Shown: positions 41,048-49,428 of the stretch, in pieces
Position numbering within the stretch: position 1 is the first letter of the stretch
Layout of the letters: every line of letters begins with the position of its first letter
Assembly: GCA_046156035.1 (NCBI GenBank)
Contig: JBJXEW010000050.1
Location: 175,600 to 239,599 of the forward strand
Origin: JAEUIX01 sp046156035
GTDB taxonomy: Bacteria > Planctomycetota > Phycisphaerae > Phycisphaerales > UBA1924
Reading direction: 5' to 3'
DNA length: 64,000 nucleotides
The notes under the pieces: generated by a model
What the model saw: only the letters and a program-made list of their open reading frames with translations
The model's database searches: none
Told to the model about the DNA's origin: nothing
Program-made: the position numbers and the translations under genes

Positions 41048-42012
41048 GCCGGTGTCCCCTCCAGCACGCCGCGGCAGACACGGGCGATGTTCGCGGCCGA
41101 TGCGCCACCGTTCTGCACCGGCATCAGCCGCTGCATCTCGGCCATGTCCACGTCCGAGTACGTCTCCTTGCCAAGGGCCAGACCCACGAAGGCCGTGGAG
41201 GAGAACCGCGTCACCAGCACATCGCAGTTGGCGATCATCTCCTCCGCGCTGCCGGTGGTGAACACCAGCGCCCCGGGCGCGTGCGTGTGGATCTCGCGAA
41301 CCGCCCGCGCGGCGTTCTCGTTGGGGTGCAGTTTGAAGATCAGCGGCCGGCCCCGTGCAATCTCCACGGCCCGATGGATGAACGCGACCCGGTCCTCGCC
41401 GCGAAACACCTCGCGCAGCGGCGACGTGCAGATCAGCACAAAGTGCCTGTGGGGGAACGTGTTCGTGCGATACCGCTCGCAGTCGTCAAAGTTCGGGATG
41501 CCCGTGGCGACGACCTTCTCTGGACGCGCTCCCTTACGGATAAAGAAGTCGCGGTAGCCCTCGCTGGCCACGCAGAACGTGCGATACGCGTCGCTCAGGC
41601 CCGTGGCCGCGGTGCCCGCGAGCCACAGAGGAAGAAAGCAGAAGCGCGTCACCAGCCGGAAGGCAACGGTTTCGGGGTCGGTGATCCCCTCCTGCACCAG
41701 CACGATTGCGCGGCCGCGGATGTTCCGCTGCATGTACACGTCCGAGCACGTGAGCACCAGGTCGTACGGACCATTCTTGCCGCCGTAGTCAATGCTCAGC
41801 GCGTGCGATTCCAGGTACGCGCGGCAGCGGCTCGCAAGTTTATCGCCGATGATCGTGAACTCCATCCAACCCAGCCTGCGATAGACCTCGTCGATCCCGT
41901 CGCAGTAGTACGGCGTGAAGGCCTGCTCGTAGTCGGCCAAGTGTCGCGAGATCTGGTGCATCTGCGTGGTCTGATTCATCGAACCGCAGATGAAGAGGAT
42001 GCGTGTGCGCAT
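41044..42012 (-). CDS. GT-B-like glycosyl/glycerophosphotransferase-type protein
   Basis: The 322-residue product has the features of the GT-B superfamily related to capsule and CDP-glycerol transferases: VLTCSDVYMQ in the N-terminal half and, in the C-terminal half, RPLIFKLHPNENAARAVREI, NCDVLVTRFSSTAFVGLALG. The HPNE and SSTAFVGLALGK motifs usually bind a nucleotide donor. No membrane helix is seen. In this operon it could attach a polar head group to a lipid. It overlaps the GNAT gene downstream and is 49 bases from the permease gene upstream. Confidence 0.7.
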   Translation of the reverse strand: MRTRILFICGSMNQTTQMHQISRHLADYEQAFTPYYCDGIDEVYRRLGWMEFTIIGDKLASRCRAYLESHALSIDYGGKNGPYDLVLTCSDVYMQRNIRGRAIVLVQEGITDPETVAFRLVTRFCFLPLWLAGTAATGLSDAYRTFCVASEGYRDFFIRKGARPEKVVATGIPNFDDCERYRTNTFPHRHFVLICTSPLREVFRGEDRVAFIHRAVEIARGRPLIFKLHPNENAARAVREIHTHAPGALVFTTGSAEEMIANCDVLVTRFSSTAFVGLALGKETYSDVDMAEMQRLMPVQNGGASAANIARVCRGVLEGTPA

Positions 42013-42061
42013 GAACGTTCACCACTCGCCGCGGGTTCGCGGCACGCCGCCCAGACCGCCT

Positions 42062-43174
42062 TCACGCCTCCCGGCCCCATCGCGTCACCAGCGCGCCCGC
42101 GACAAACACCACGGCCGCCACGCCTGCGCTGATCGCGGCGCACCGTGCCGCGCCCGCGTGATCGAGGAAGATCATGGCGGCGCGGAGCCCCTCGTTCACG
42201 TAGTAGAGCGGAAGCACGCGGGCCACCCTCTGCAGAAAGCCGGGCATCATCTCAACGGGGAAGAACGTCCCCGAGAGGAACATCATGGGAAAAAGGAACG
42301 CGTTGGCCGCCGCGGCGGCGCTCTCGGCCTCCTTGGCGATGGGCGTGAGCAGCATGCCGATGCCGACGAACACGAAGACCGCGAGCACGATGTACACCGG
42401 CAGCCAACCGTTGATGTTGAGGCGGACGTTGAATACGAGATAGGCCACAAGCAGGATGGAGCCCGTGGAGGCTGTGGCGAGGATGAGTTGGTAGAGGATG
42501 TTGGAGAGCAGCCAGTCGGCCCGGGTGATCGGCGTGGTCGCCAGTTTGCGCAGCACGCCCTTCTGCCGCAGTTCCGCGTTCATGTTGAGCGCCCCGGAGA
42601 GGCTCGACGTCATCACCGCCATCGCGATGATGCCGGGCACGAAGAACTCGATGAAGCGGTACGGCGTGCTCAGGATCGACCGGGCCGTCAGCGTCAGCCG
42701 CGGCGGCGAACCGGCCAGCCGCTGGTTCATCGCCGCCACCACGGCGCCCAGGTGGTGCACCTTCGTCGGCGCGGAGGTCGAACTGGGGTCGTACACGTAC
42801 GTCAGGTCGGCCGCCGCGGCGGTATCGCCCGTCGCGAGGCGGGCGTACGCGTCCGCCACGCCGCGCGGGATCACGAGCAGGAGCGTGAGTTTGTGCTCTT
42901 TCGCGTATTGAACAGCGTCGGCATCGGTCGGCACCGGGATGGTGTTGAACAGGCCGTCGCCAGCGAGGGCCTTCACGAGTTCCGCGGAGACCACACTCTG
43001 ATCCAGGTCCTGCACGGGCAGGTCAAAGTTGAGCCGCTCCGGCTTGGTGAAGATCGCGCCGAAGACCAGCACGAGAATGACCGGGAACGCCAGCGTGAAG
43101 AACATCGCCGAGCGCTCGCGGCTCAAACTCCTGAGCCGCATCACCAGATTGGCGGCCACGATCCGCAGCGTCAT
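42062..43174 (-). CDS. ABC-2 type transporter permease
   Basis: The 370-residue protein has one N-terminal helix (FFTLAFPVILVLVFGAIF), a periplasmic domain of about 160 residues (VQDLDQSVVSAELVKALAGD and on), and five C-terminal helices with FFVPGIIAMAVMTSSLSGAL and FLFPMMFLSGTFFPVEMMPG, the signature of the ABC-2 (YhhJ/DrrB-type) exporters. Its ATG overlaps the ATPase stop by four bases, so both make one transporter. Substrates in this family range from drugs to lipids; operon context favours a lipid. Confidence 0.9.
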   Translation of the reverse strand: MTLRIVAANLVMRLRSLSRERSAMFFTLAFPVILVLVFGAIFTKPERLNFDLPVQDLDQSVVSAELVKALAGDGLFNTIPVPTDADAVQYAKEHKLTLLLVIPRGVADAYARLATGDTAAAADLTYVYDPSSTSAPTKVHHLGAVVAAMNQRLAGSPPRLTLTARSILSTPYRFIEFFVPGIIAMAVMTSSLSGALNMNAELRQKGVLRKLATTPITRADWLLSNILYQLILATASTGSILLVAYLVFNVRLNINGWLPVYIVLAVFVFVGIGMLLTPIAKEAESAAAAANAFLFPMMFLSGTFFPVEMMPGFLQRVARVLPLYYVNEGLRAAMIFLDHAGAARCAAISAGVAAVVFVAGALVTRWGREA

Positions 43175-44166
43175 GCGGCGGCTCCGTGCGCGAGTGTCAG
43201 CGTGGCTTCGCCTTCGCGCAGGGCCACGCCGGTCAGGCTGAGATACACCTCCTCAAGATTGGCCTTGCGCACATCCACGCCCGGCAGCGGCAGGCCCGCA
43301 CCCTTGATGCCACTGAGAATCTCCAGCACCGCGCCCGTGTCCGGCACGCGCAGCGTGGCGTTGCCGCTCTGGTCCGGCGCGATGTCCGCCTTGAACGGCC
43401 GCAGCGCGTCGAGGGTGCGTTGATCCACCGCCTTCAGCGTCAGGGTCAACCACGTCGCGTGGCGTTCGATCAGCGCCTCCGGCGAACCAACCGCCACCAG
43501 TTGCCCCTTGCGAATGATGGCCACCGTGTCGGCAAGCAGTTCCGCCTCTTCCATGTAGTGCGTGGTCAGGAACACCGTCTTGCCGCGGCGCTTCAGGCCC
43601 AGCAGCACGTCCCACACCGCGCGGCGTGCGTGCGGGTCCAGCCCCGTCGTCGGCTCGTCCAGAAACACCACCTCGGGGTCGTTCACGAGCGCGATGGCGA
43701 TCCCCAGCCGTTGCTGCAAGCCCCCGGACAGGTTCTTGAACAGCACGTCACGCTTCTCGTGCAGACTGGTGACGGCCATCAGGCCCTCAATGTCCGCCGC
43801 CGCGGCGTTGCCGAACAGTGCCGCGTAGTACCGCAGGCTCTCCGCAACCGTCAGGCGATCAAACGAACTGAACCCCTGCGGCAACACGCCGATGCGCGGC
43901 ACAATGTCGCGCTTGCGTGTGGCCACGTCCATCCCCAGCACCAGCACCCTGCCCGCCGTCGCTCTGCGCACCGTCTCGATGATCTCCACGGTCGTGCTCT
44001 TGCCCGCGCCGTTGGGCCCGAGAAACGCGAACACCTCTCCACGCCGCACCGTGAACGACACGCCGTTCACAGCGGCAAGGTCGCCGTACCGCTTCGTCAG
44101 CCCCTCCACCACCACGGCGTGTTCATCGGCGTTGTGCATGGCATCGGGCCCAGGGGTGCTCGTCAC
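43171..44166 (-). CDS. ABC transporter ATPase subunit
   Basis: The 331-residue protein has Walker A GPNGAGKSTTVEII, Q-loop VLPQGFSSFDRL, signature LSGGLQQRLGIAIAL, Walker B VVFLDEPTTGLDPHARRA and the H-loop TTHYMEEAELL. The C-terminal extension (about 90 residues) resembles those of DrrA/NodI-type exporters. The start GTG 44166 overlaps the stop of the acyl-AMP ligase fusion gene (GTGA); ATG ten codons later is the alternative. Confidence 0.92.
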   Translation of the reverse strand: MTSTPGPDAMHNADEHAVVVEGLTKRYGDLAAVNGVSFTVRRGEVFAFLGPNGAGKSTTVEIIETVRRATAGRVLVLGMDVATRKRDIVPRIGVLPQGFSSFDRLTVAESLRYYAALFGNAAAADIEGLMAVTSLHEKRDVLFKNLSGGLQQRLGIAIALVNDPEVVFLDEPTTGLDPHARRAVWDVLLGLKRRGKTVFLTTHYMEEAELLADTVAIIRKGQLVAVGSPEALIERHATWLTLTLKAVDQRTLDALRPFKADIAPDQSGNATLRVPDTGAVLEILSGIKGAGLPLPGVDVRKANLEEVYLSLTGVALREGEATLTLAHGAAA

Positions 44167-47100
44167 AGTTTGGCCAGTTCGTCGGCCACAGCGCTCACGG
44201 CGTCGCGGACCTGCGCCTCGGTGTGATTGAGGGTGATGAAAAACCGCAGGCGGGCCGAGTGCTCCTGCACCGCCGGGGGCAGGATCGGCTGCGCGTTGAT
44301 GCCACGGTCGAACAACGCCCGCGCCAGCCGCAGGCTCTTCACCGAGTTGCCGATGATGATCGGGATCACCGGCGTGCCCGCCGCCGTGCCGGTGTTCAGC
44401 CCGCCGGCCTTGGCCAGCGCCAGAAAGAGCGCGGCCAACTCTCGCAGCCGCCCGACGCGCTCCGGCTGTGCCCCCAGCGTGTGCAGCGCCGCCAGGGCCG
44501 CCGCGGCGTTGGGCGGCGACAGCCCCACGCTGTACACAAACCCCGGCGCGGTGTACGCGAGATACTCGACCAGTTCAGCCGACCCGGCGATGTAGCCGCC
44601 GCAACTCGCCAGAGACTTGGAGAGCGTGCCCATCCACAGGTCCACATCGGCGCGCAGCACGCCCCAGTGCTCGCCGATGCCCCGGCCGGTGGAGCCCATG
44701 GTGCCCAGCGAGTGGGCCTCGTCCACCAGCATCAGCGCCCGATGCTTCTTCTTGATCGCGATGAAACGCGGCAGGTCCGGGTAGTCACCGTCCATGCTGT
44801 ACACACCCTCAATCGCGATCAGCACGCGCCGGTACCGGTGGCGGATGCCCGAGAGCAGCGCGTCCAGCGCGCTCGCGTCATTGTGCGCGAAGGCCCGCCG
44901 GGTCGCGCCAGAGAGTTGAGCGCCCTGAAGGATGGAGTTGTGCGCCAGCGCGTCGTACACGATCAGGTCCTCCGGCCCCAGCAGGTGGCCGATGGTCGTC
45001 ACGTTCGTGGCGTGGCCCGAGACAAACACCAGCGCCGACGCCGTCCCCAAGAACGCCGCCAGGGCTCGCTCCAGATCGCGGTGCACCTGCTTCTCGCCCG
45101 AAACCAGCCGGCTCGCCCCGGCGCTGGTGCCGTAACGGTCGATCGCCGCCTTCGCCGCGGCCGCGACGTGCGGATGGTGGGCCAGGCCGATGTAGTCGTA
45201 CACGCAGAAGTTGACCAGGTCGCGCCCCGCGATGCGCGCATAACACGCCGACGATGTGCCGCCCTCATCCACGCGAAAGTACGGGTTCTCGCCCGCCACG
45301 GCCTTCACCATGTGCTCGTAGCGCTTCAACTCGGCGTACTCGGCGAAGCGCACGAACTCGCACTGTTCGCTTCCCACGCTCTCCACCCTCCCGTGCAGCG
45401 TGTCAGGCGCTGGAACATCATGCAGGTGCTGTTGCACGGCGTGGGCCAACTCACCCAGCGTCTGCGCGGCGTTGAAGTCCGTGTCGGGAATGCGACACCC
45501 GAACGTCTTCTCGAGCGTTGCCGCCAGTTCCACGCGCTGCAGTGAATCCAGCCCCAGCGCCGCCAAGGGCGTGTGGGGTGTGACGTCTGCCAGGGCCGCG
45601 CCGCCCACCGCGAGCGCGTGCTGGCAGACGGTGGCGAGCACGTCTGATTCGCTGCGGGCACCCGCGACACGCGCATCCTCGCCCCGCTCGCCCGTCGCAG
45701 GGGCCGACTGGTGTTGCGCCAGAACGCTGAGTTCGCCCGCCAGCAACGCCGCGCGGCAGGCGCGGCGCTGCACCTTGCCGCTGGACGTTCGGGGGAGTGT
45801 GCCCTGGCGCACCAGCACCACTGCCTCCAGGCCAATCCCGTGCTCCTCCACCACGGCCCGGCGAGCCGCCGTGATGACGGGCACGGCGTCCACGTCCGCG
45901 TCACGCGCAACCTCATGAACCAGCGCCAGGCGCTGCCCGGCATCGTCCAGTGCGAAGCACGCGCTCAGTCCCTCTTGCAGCCGCGCGTGGCTCTGGCGGG
46001 CTGTGGCCTCCACATCCTGTGGGTGCAGGGTTCGCCCGCGGATAATCAGCATGTCGTCGGCGCGGCCCACGATGTGGAGTTGGGTCTCAACCACAAAGCC
46101 CAGGTCTCCGGTGCGCAGGAACGGACCCTCGCCCGTGTCGCTCAGGTGCGCGTTGAAGCACGCGCGGCTCGCGTCCGTTTTGCCCCAGTACCCCAGCCCG
46201 ACCGACGGCCCCGACACCCACACCTCGCCCACACGCCCCGGGCCCGCCGCGGCGAGCGTCTGCATGTCCACGATGGTCATGCGCCCATCGCCGACCCTCG
46301 ACCCACAGGCCACGAGCCTGCGCGCGCCCACGGCGTTTGCCTCCACCAACTCCACGCGGTTATGGGCCAGCGCGTTGCCGTCGAACGTCCTCGCGGCCGC
46401 GCCGCCGCCACGCTCACCGCCGGTCACCAGCAGCGTCGCTTCCGCGAGGCCATAACACGGATAGAACGCGCTGGCCTTGAACCCGCACGGTGCGAACGCC
46501 TCTGCGAAACGCTCCAGCGTCTCGGCCTGCACGGGCTCGGCCCCCACGAAGGCCAGACTCCAGCAGGAAAGATCGAGCGTGGCACGCTCGGTGGGCGTGG
46601 TGCGCCGCACGCACAGGTCGTAGGCAAAGTTCGGTCCGCCCGAGATCGTTGCCCCGCCCGTGCTGATCGCCGTCAGCCAGTCCATCGGGCACCGCAGAAA
46701 GGCCGCTGGCGACATGAGCGCACACGGAATGCCCGCCAGCAGCGGCTCCAGAATGCCCCCAACCAGCCCCATGTCGTGGTACGGCGGCAGCCAGCACACG
46801 CCGCTGTCCTGCCCAACCTCAAACGCCGCGTGGATGGCGCGGCTGTTCTCCACCAGGTTCGCGTGGCTCAGCATCACGCCCTTGGGCTGGCTGGTGGAGC
46901 CCGAGGTGTACTGGAGCATGGCCAGCGCTTCGGGCGCGCGGTCCGGTGCAGTCCATCGCTCAGCCCACGCCGGCGGAACTTCGTCGGTTGCAAGCCACAA
47001 GGTGGACGGGCCCGTGCGGGTCTGGTCGGTTCCACAACGGGCCGTGCCGCGGTGCTGGGCCACGCCCGCACCGGTGCTCAGCACCACCCGCGCATCCGCA

Positions 47101-47501
47101 TCCGCCACGATCGCGTGAAACCCCTCCAGTGTTCGCCGCCGCGGCGGGCACGTGGGCACCGCCACGCACCCGGCGTACAAACACGCGAAGAACCCGATGA
47201 TGAAGTCCAGTCCATGCGGGTACGCAAGCACCACGCGCTGCCCGGCAAGGTTCATGCCCTGCAAGCGCGCGGCAACCGCCCGGGCCCGCTGATCGAGTTG
47301 TGCGTACGTCAGCACGTCGGCGCAAGCGTCACTACAAAGGAACGAAAACGCGACCTGGTCCGCCCGCTCCCGGGCGTGGCTCCGCAGCGCGCTGACCAGA
47401 TCGCGGTGAACCCGGAGATGACGGGCATGCACCCCTGCGTGAGCCGACATGACTTGCTTCCATGAACCTGCACACGGCACCGCCGGCGGTTCGTTCGCCA
47501 T
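44163..47501 (-). CDS. Fatty acyl-AMP ligase / acyl carrier / serine palmitoyltransferase-type fusion
   Basis: The protein has about 1112 residues. Residues about 25-600 form a fatty acyl-AMP ligase: YTSGSTSQPKGVMLSHANL (from residue 198), PPYHDMGLVGGIL, FVGAEPVQAETLERFAEAF and IVGRADDMLIIRGRTLHPQD, a FAAL-type hinge. Residues about 620-700 are an acyl carrier domain with Ser653 in GLDSLQR. Residues about 730-1105 are an alpha-oxoamine synthase: YGTSAGASRLVSGEKQVHRD, VDEAHSLGTMGSTGRGIGEH and PLP-lysine 962 in TLSKSLASCGG. It could activate a fatty acid, load it on its own carrier and condense it with an amino acid (serine in serine palmitoyltransferase) to a 3-keto sphingoid base. The start is ATG 47501 with GGAGG 9 bases before; ATG 47450 with GGAAG is also good. 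Confidence 0.88.
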   Translation of the reverse strand: MANEPPAVPCAGSWKQVMSAHAGVHARHLRVHRDLVSALRSHARERADQVAFSFLCSDACADVLTYAQLDQRARAVAARLQGMNLAGQRVVLAYPHGLDFIIGFFACLYAGCVAVPTCPPRRRTLEGFHAIVADADARVVLSTGAGVAQHRGTARCGTDQTRTGPSTLWLATDEVPPAWAERWTAPDRAPEALAMLQYTSGSTSQPKGVMLSHANLVENSRAIHAAFEVGQDSGVCWLPPYHDMGLVGGILEPLLAGIPCALMSPAAFLRCPMDWLTAISTGGATISGGPNFAYDLCVRRTTPTERATLDLSCWSLAFVGAEPVQAETLERFAEAFAPCGFKASAFYPCYGLAEATLLVTGGERGGGAAARTFDGNALAHNRVELVEANAVGARRLVACGSRVGDGRMTIVDMQTLAAAGPGRVGEVWVSGPSVGLGYWGKTDASRACFNAHLSDTGEGPFLRTGDLGFVVETQLHIVGRADDMLIIRGRTLHPQDVEATARQSHARLQEGLSACFALDDAGQRLALVHEVARDADVDAVPVITAARRAVVEEHGIGLEAVVLVRQGTLPRTSSGKVQRRACRAALLAGELSVLAQHQSAPATGERGEDARVAGARSESDVLATVCQHALAVGGAALADVTPHTPLAALGLDSLQRVELAATLEKTFGCRIPDTDFNAAQTLGELAHAVQQHLHDVPAPDTLHGRVESVGSEQCEFVRFAEYAELKRYEHMVKAVAGENPYFRVDEGGTSSACYARIAGRDLVNFCVYDYIGLAHHPHVAAAAKAAIDRYGTSAGASRLVSGEKQVHRDLERALAAFLGTASALVFVSGHATNVTTIGHLLGPEDLIVYDALAHNSILQGAQLSGATRRAFAHNDASALDALLSGIRHRYRRVLIAIEGVYSMDGDYPDLPRFIAIKKKHRALMLVDEAHSLGTMGSTGRGIGEHWGVLRADVDLWMGTLSKSLASCGGYIAGSAELVEYLAYTAPGFVYSVGLSPPNAAAALAALHTLGAQPERVGRLRELAALFLALAKAGGLNTGTAAGTPVIPIIIGNSVKSLRLARALFDRGINAQPILPPAVQEHSARLRFFITLNHTEAQVRDAVSAVADELAKL

Positions 47502-47762
47502 CGGCAAGAGCCTCCGGCACGAAGCATGGTTGCGATTGAGCCGCGCACGGGCCACGCGGAAACTTCCCCGTTCGTTGCGGTCACGCGGCCCGCGCTCCCC
47601 CCGTTTGCTTCCCCCCAGGGCGGTTCTCGCCCCGCCAAACCGGTCTATTGCGTCGTGAGCGGATACCATCCCGCCAGACTGTTCCCGCCTGCGTCTTTTC
47701 GTGCCCGGCAGGAGCCGGGCACGCCCGAGCGCGGGCAGGAAGGCAGGGGGGAGACGTGCGTT

Positions 47763-47835
47763 GGGGCGGTAGCTCAATTGGTAGAGCACTAGCTTTGCAA
47801 GCTAGGGGTTGAGAGTTCGAGTCTCTTCCGCTCCA
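47763..47835 (+). tRNA. tRNA-Ala (anticodon UGC)
   Basis: Acceptor GGGGCGG pairs with CCGCTCC (one G-T pair), discriminator A. The D-arm is GCTCAATTGGTAGAGC, the anticodon arm CTAGC-TTTGCAA-GCTAG carries TGC, and the T-arm has GTTCGAGTC. CCA is not encoded. Confidence 0.97.
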
Positions 47836-47876
47836 CTTTGTACAACCCGACACGCCGCGCGGTCGGGGCGTGGGCC

Positions 47877-48335
47877 TCAAGGCTTTGGCGCTGGGTCCGC
47901 CTGTTCCCCGACCCTCACCAGCGGGCGCAGTCGGTCGAGAGTCTTCGGACCGATCCCCTTCACGCGCGTCAGGCTCTCCACGGTCGCGAACGGGCCGAAC
48001 TGCTCGCGGCTCTCGATGATGCGCCCCGCCAGCGCGGGCCCGATCCCGGGCAAACTCTCCAGTTCAACGCGGCTCGCGGCGTTGAGGTCGATCCGTGACG
48101 TGAGCGATGCCCCGGCCACCGGTGCAACCGATGATGGCGACGCGCTCTCAGGAGCGCGGACTGACGCGCCGGCAGACGCAGCATCCAGCGGGAGCGAGGC
48201 CTCTGCCGCGGGGCCACCCGTGGACAGCCGCCCAAGGCCCAGCCACAACCCCAGCGCGGCCAGCGACGCGAGCACACCCACCGCGAAAAACTTCGCAGCC
48301 CCGCCCGTCCAGTCTGCCTGTCTGGTTGCGTTCAT
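47877..48335 (-). CDS. ComEA-like helix-hairpin-helix protein
   Basis: ATG 48335 is preferred because it precedes a single transmembrane helix (AKFFAVGVLASLAALGLWLG). The 152-residue product then has a Ser/Ala/Pro linker and the double HhH module at the C-terminus: IDLNAASRVELESLPGIGPA, then FATVESLTRVKGIGPKTLDR. This is the layout of ComEA, which binds double-stranded DNA at the membrane for transformation. Together with ComM in the same window it hints at natural competence, though no comEC is here. Confidence 0.85.
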   Translation of the reverse strand: MNATRQADWTGGAAKFFAVGVLASLAALGLWLGLGRLSTGGPAAEASLPLDAASAGASVRAPESASPSSVAPVAGASLTSRIDLNAASRVELESLPGIGPALAGRIIESREQFGPFATVESLTRVKGIGPKTLDRLRPLVRVGEQADPAPKP

Positions 48336-48352
48336 GGGCCTCCAGGCCTCCA

Positions 48353-48400
48353 GCCCTCGCCCCTCGCCCCTCGGCCCTCGGCCCTCGGCCCTCGGCCCTT
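48353..48400. repeat. Short tandem repeat of GCCCTCG between comEA-like gene and atpG
   Basis: The run contains about six GCCCTCG words, of which the last four (from about 48373) are perfect and contiguous 7-mers. It lies in the 69-base gap between atpG and the ComEA-like gene. Confidence 0.7.
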
Positions 48401-48404
48401 CCAC

Positions 48405-49313
48405 TCAACCCAGAGCCGCGGCACCCGCGATGATCTCCGACAGTTCCGTCGTAATCTGGGCCTGCCGCGCACGGTTGTAATCCCGCGTCAGCAGTTTGCG
48501 CATCTTGCCGGCGTTGTCGGTCGCGGCCTTCATGGCGATCATCCGGGCCACGTGCTCGCTCACAATCGCATCGTTGAAGCACTGAAACAGCGTCGCCTTC
48601 ACCGTGGCGGGCAGCAGGTCGCCCAGCAACTCCTCAGCCGGCGGGCTGAACTCGTAGAGCGTCGCGTAGGTTCCCGGCGTGCCGCCGCCGGTTCCACCGG
48701 GCTTCTTGTCCGCCGCGGGCGGTTGGGGGGGCTTGAGGGGGAGCAGTTGCACCGTCTCGGCGGTCTGACGGCCGGGGCTGTGGAACTTCATGTACACGAT
48801 GCGAACCGCCGACACCTCGCCGCTGATGAACCGGTCGATGTAGGACTGTGCCAGCGTCTCGATCTTCTCGAACGTGGGCTTGTCGCCGAAGGCGTGCTGC
48901 TGCGCCACCTTCAGGCCGTTGTACTTCATGAACGCGGCACCCTTCTTGCCCACGAGTTCCAGCCGCCCGTCCTTGGCCGCGGGCGTCGCGCGAAAGTGCA
49001 CCATCGCCCGCCGCAGCACAGAAGAGTTGTACGGTCCGCACAAGCCGCGGTCAGACGTGATGACGAGTGTGAGTTCAACCGGCTGGCGCTTCACGCCCTC
49101 GGGCCCGGAGATCAGCGGGTGGCTCAGGTCGCCGGCGGTCGCGGCCAGTTCGGTCACCAGGCCGAAGAGGCCCTCGGTATAGGGCTTGGTGGCCGTGGCC
49201 GCGGCTTGGGCGCGGGCAAACTTGCTGGTGGCGATCATCCGCATCGTGTTGGTGATGCGGCGGATGTTGCCGACGGCCTTGATGCGCTTCTTGATCTCGC
49301 GGGTCTTGCCCAT
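48405..49313 (-). CDS. atpG: ATP synthase F1 gamma subunit
   Basis: The 302-residue protein is the rotor shaft of F1. The N-terminal helix MGKTREIKKRIKAVGNIRRI with TNTMRMIATSKFARAQ, the central TSDRGLCGPYNSSV (usually SDRGLCG), and the C-terminal MKAATDNAGKMRKLLTRDYN and RQAQITTELSEIIAGA are all conserved. A Pro/Gly/Lys-rich insert at about residues 195-215 is unusual. The neighbours are not other atp genes: upstream is a divergent membrane-protein gene, downstream the ComEA-like gene. Confidence 0.95.
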   Translation of the reverse strand: MGKTREIKKRIKAVGNIRRITNTMRMIATSKFARAQAAATATKPYTEGLFGLVTELAATAGDLSHPLISGPEGVKRQPVELTLVITSDRGLCGPYNSSVLRRAMVHFRATPAAKDGRLELVGKKGAAFMKYNGLKVAQQHAFGDKPTFEKIETLAQSYIDRFISGEVSAVRIVYMKFHSPGRQTAETVQLLPLKPPQPPAADKKPGGTGGGTPGTYATLYEFSPPAEELLGDLLPATVKATLFQCFNDAIVSEHVARMIAMKAATDNAGKMRKLLTRDYNRARQAQITTELSEIIAGAAALG

Positions 49314-49428
49314 AGGGAGGGGAGTTTAGACTGGTGGCACGCCGCTTTCACGCCGCCTGGGTGGCGAGGAGCAACGGGTTGTCAGGGAATGGAACAGCCC
49401 GGGCTGAGGGGGCATCCTAAAACTGTGC

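Noticed and set aside
42062..43423. Plus-strand frame 41990-43423 rich in His and Arg
   Set aside because: Antisense to the ABC permease gene.
47836..47876. Terminator after tRNA-Ala (CCCGAC...GTCGGGG)
   Set aside because: The stem is interrupted and no T-run follows.
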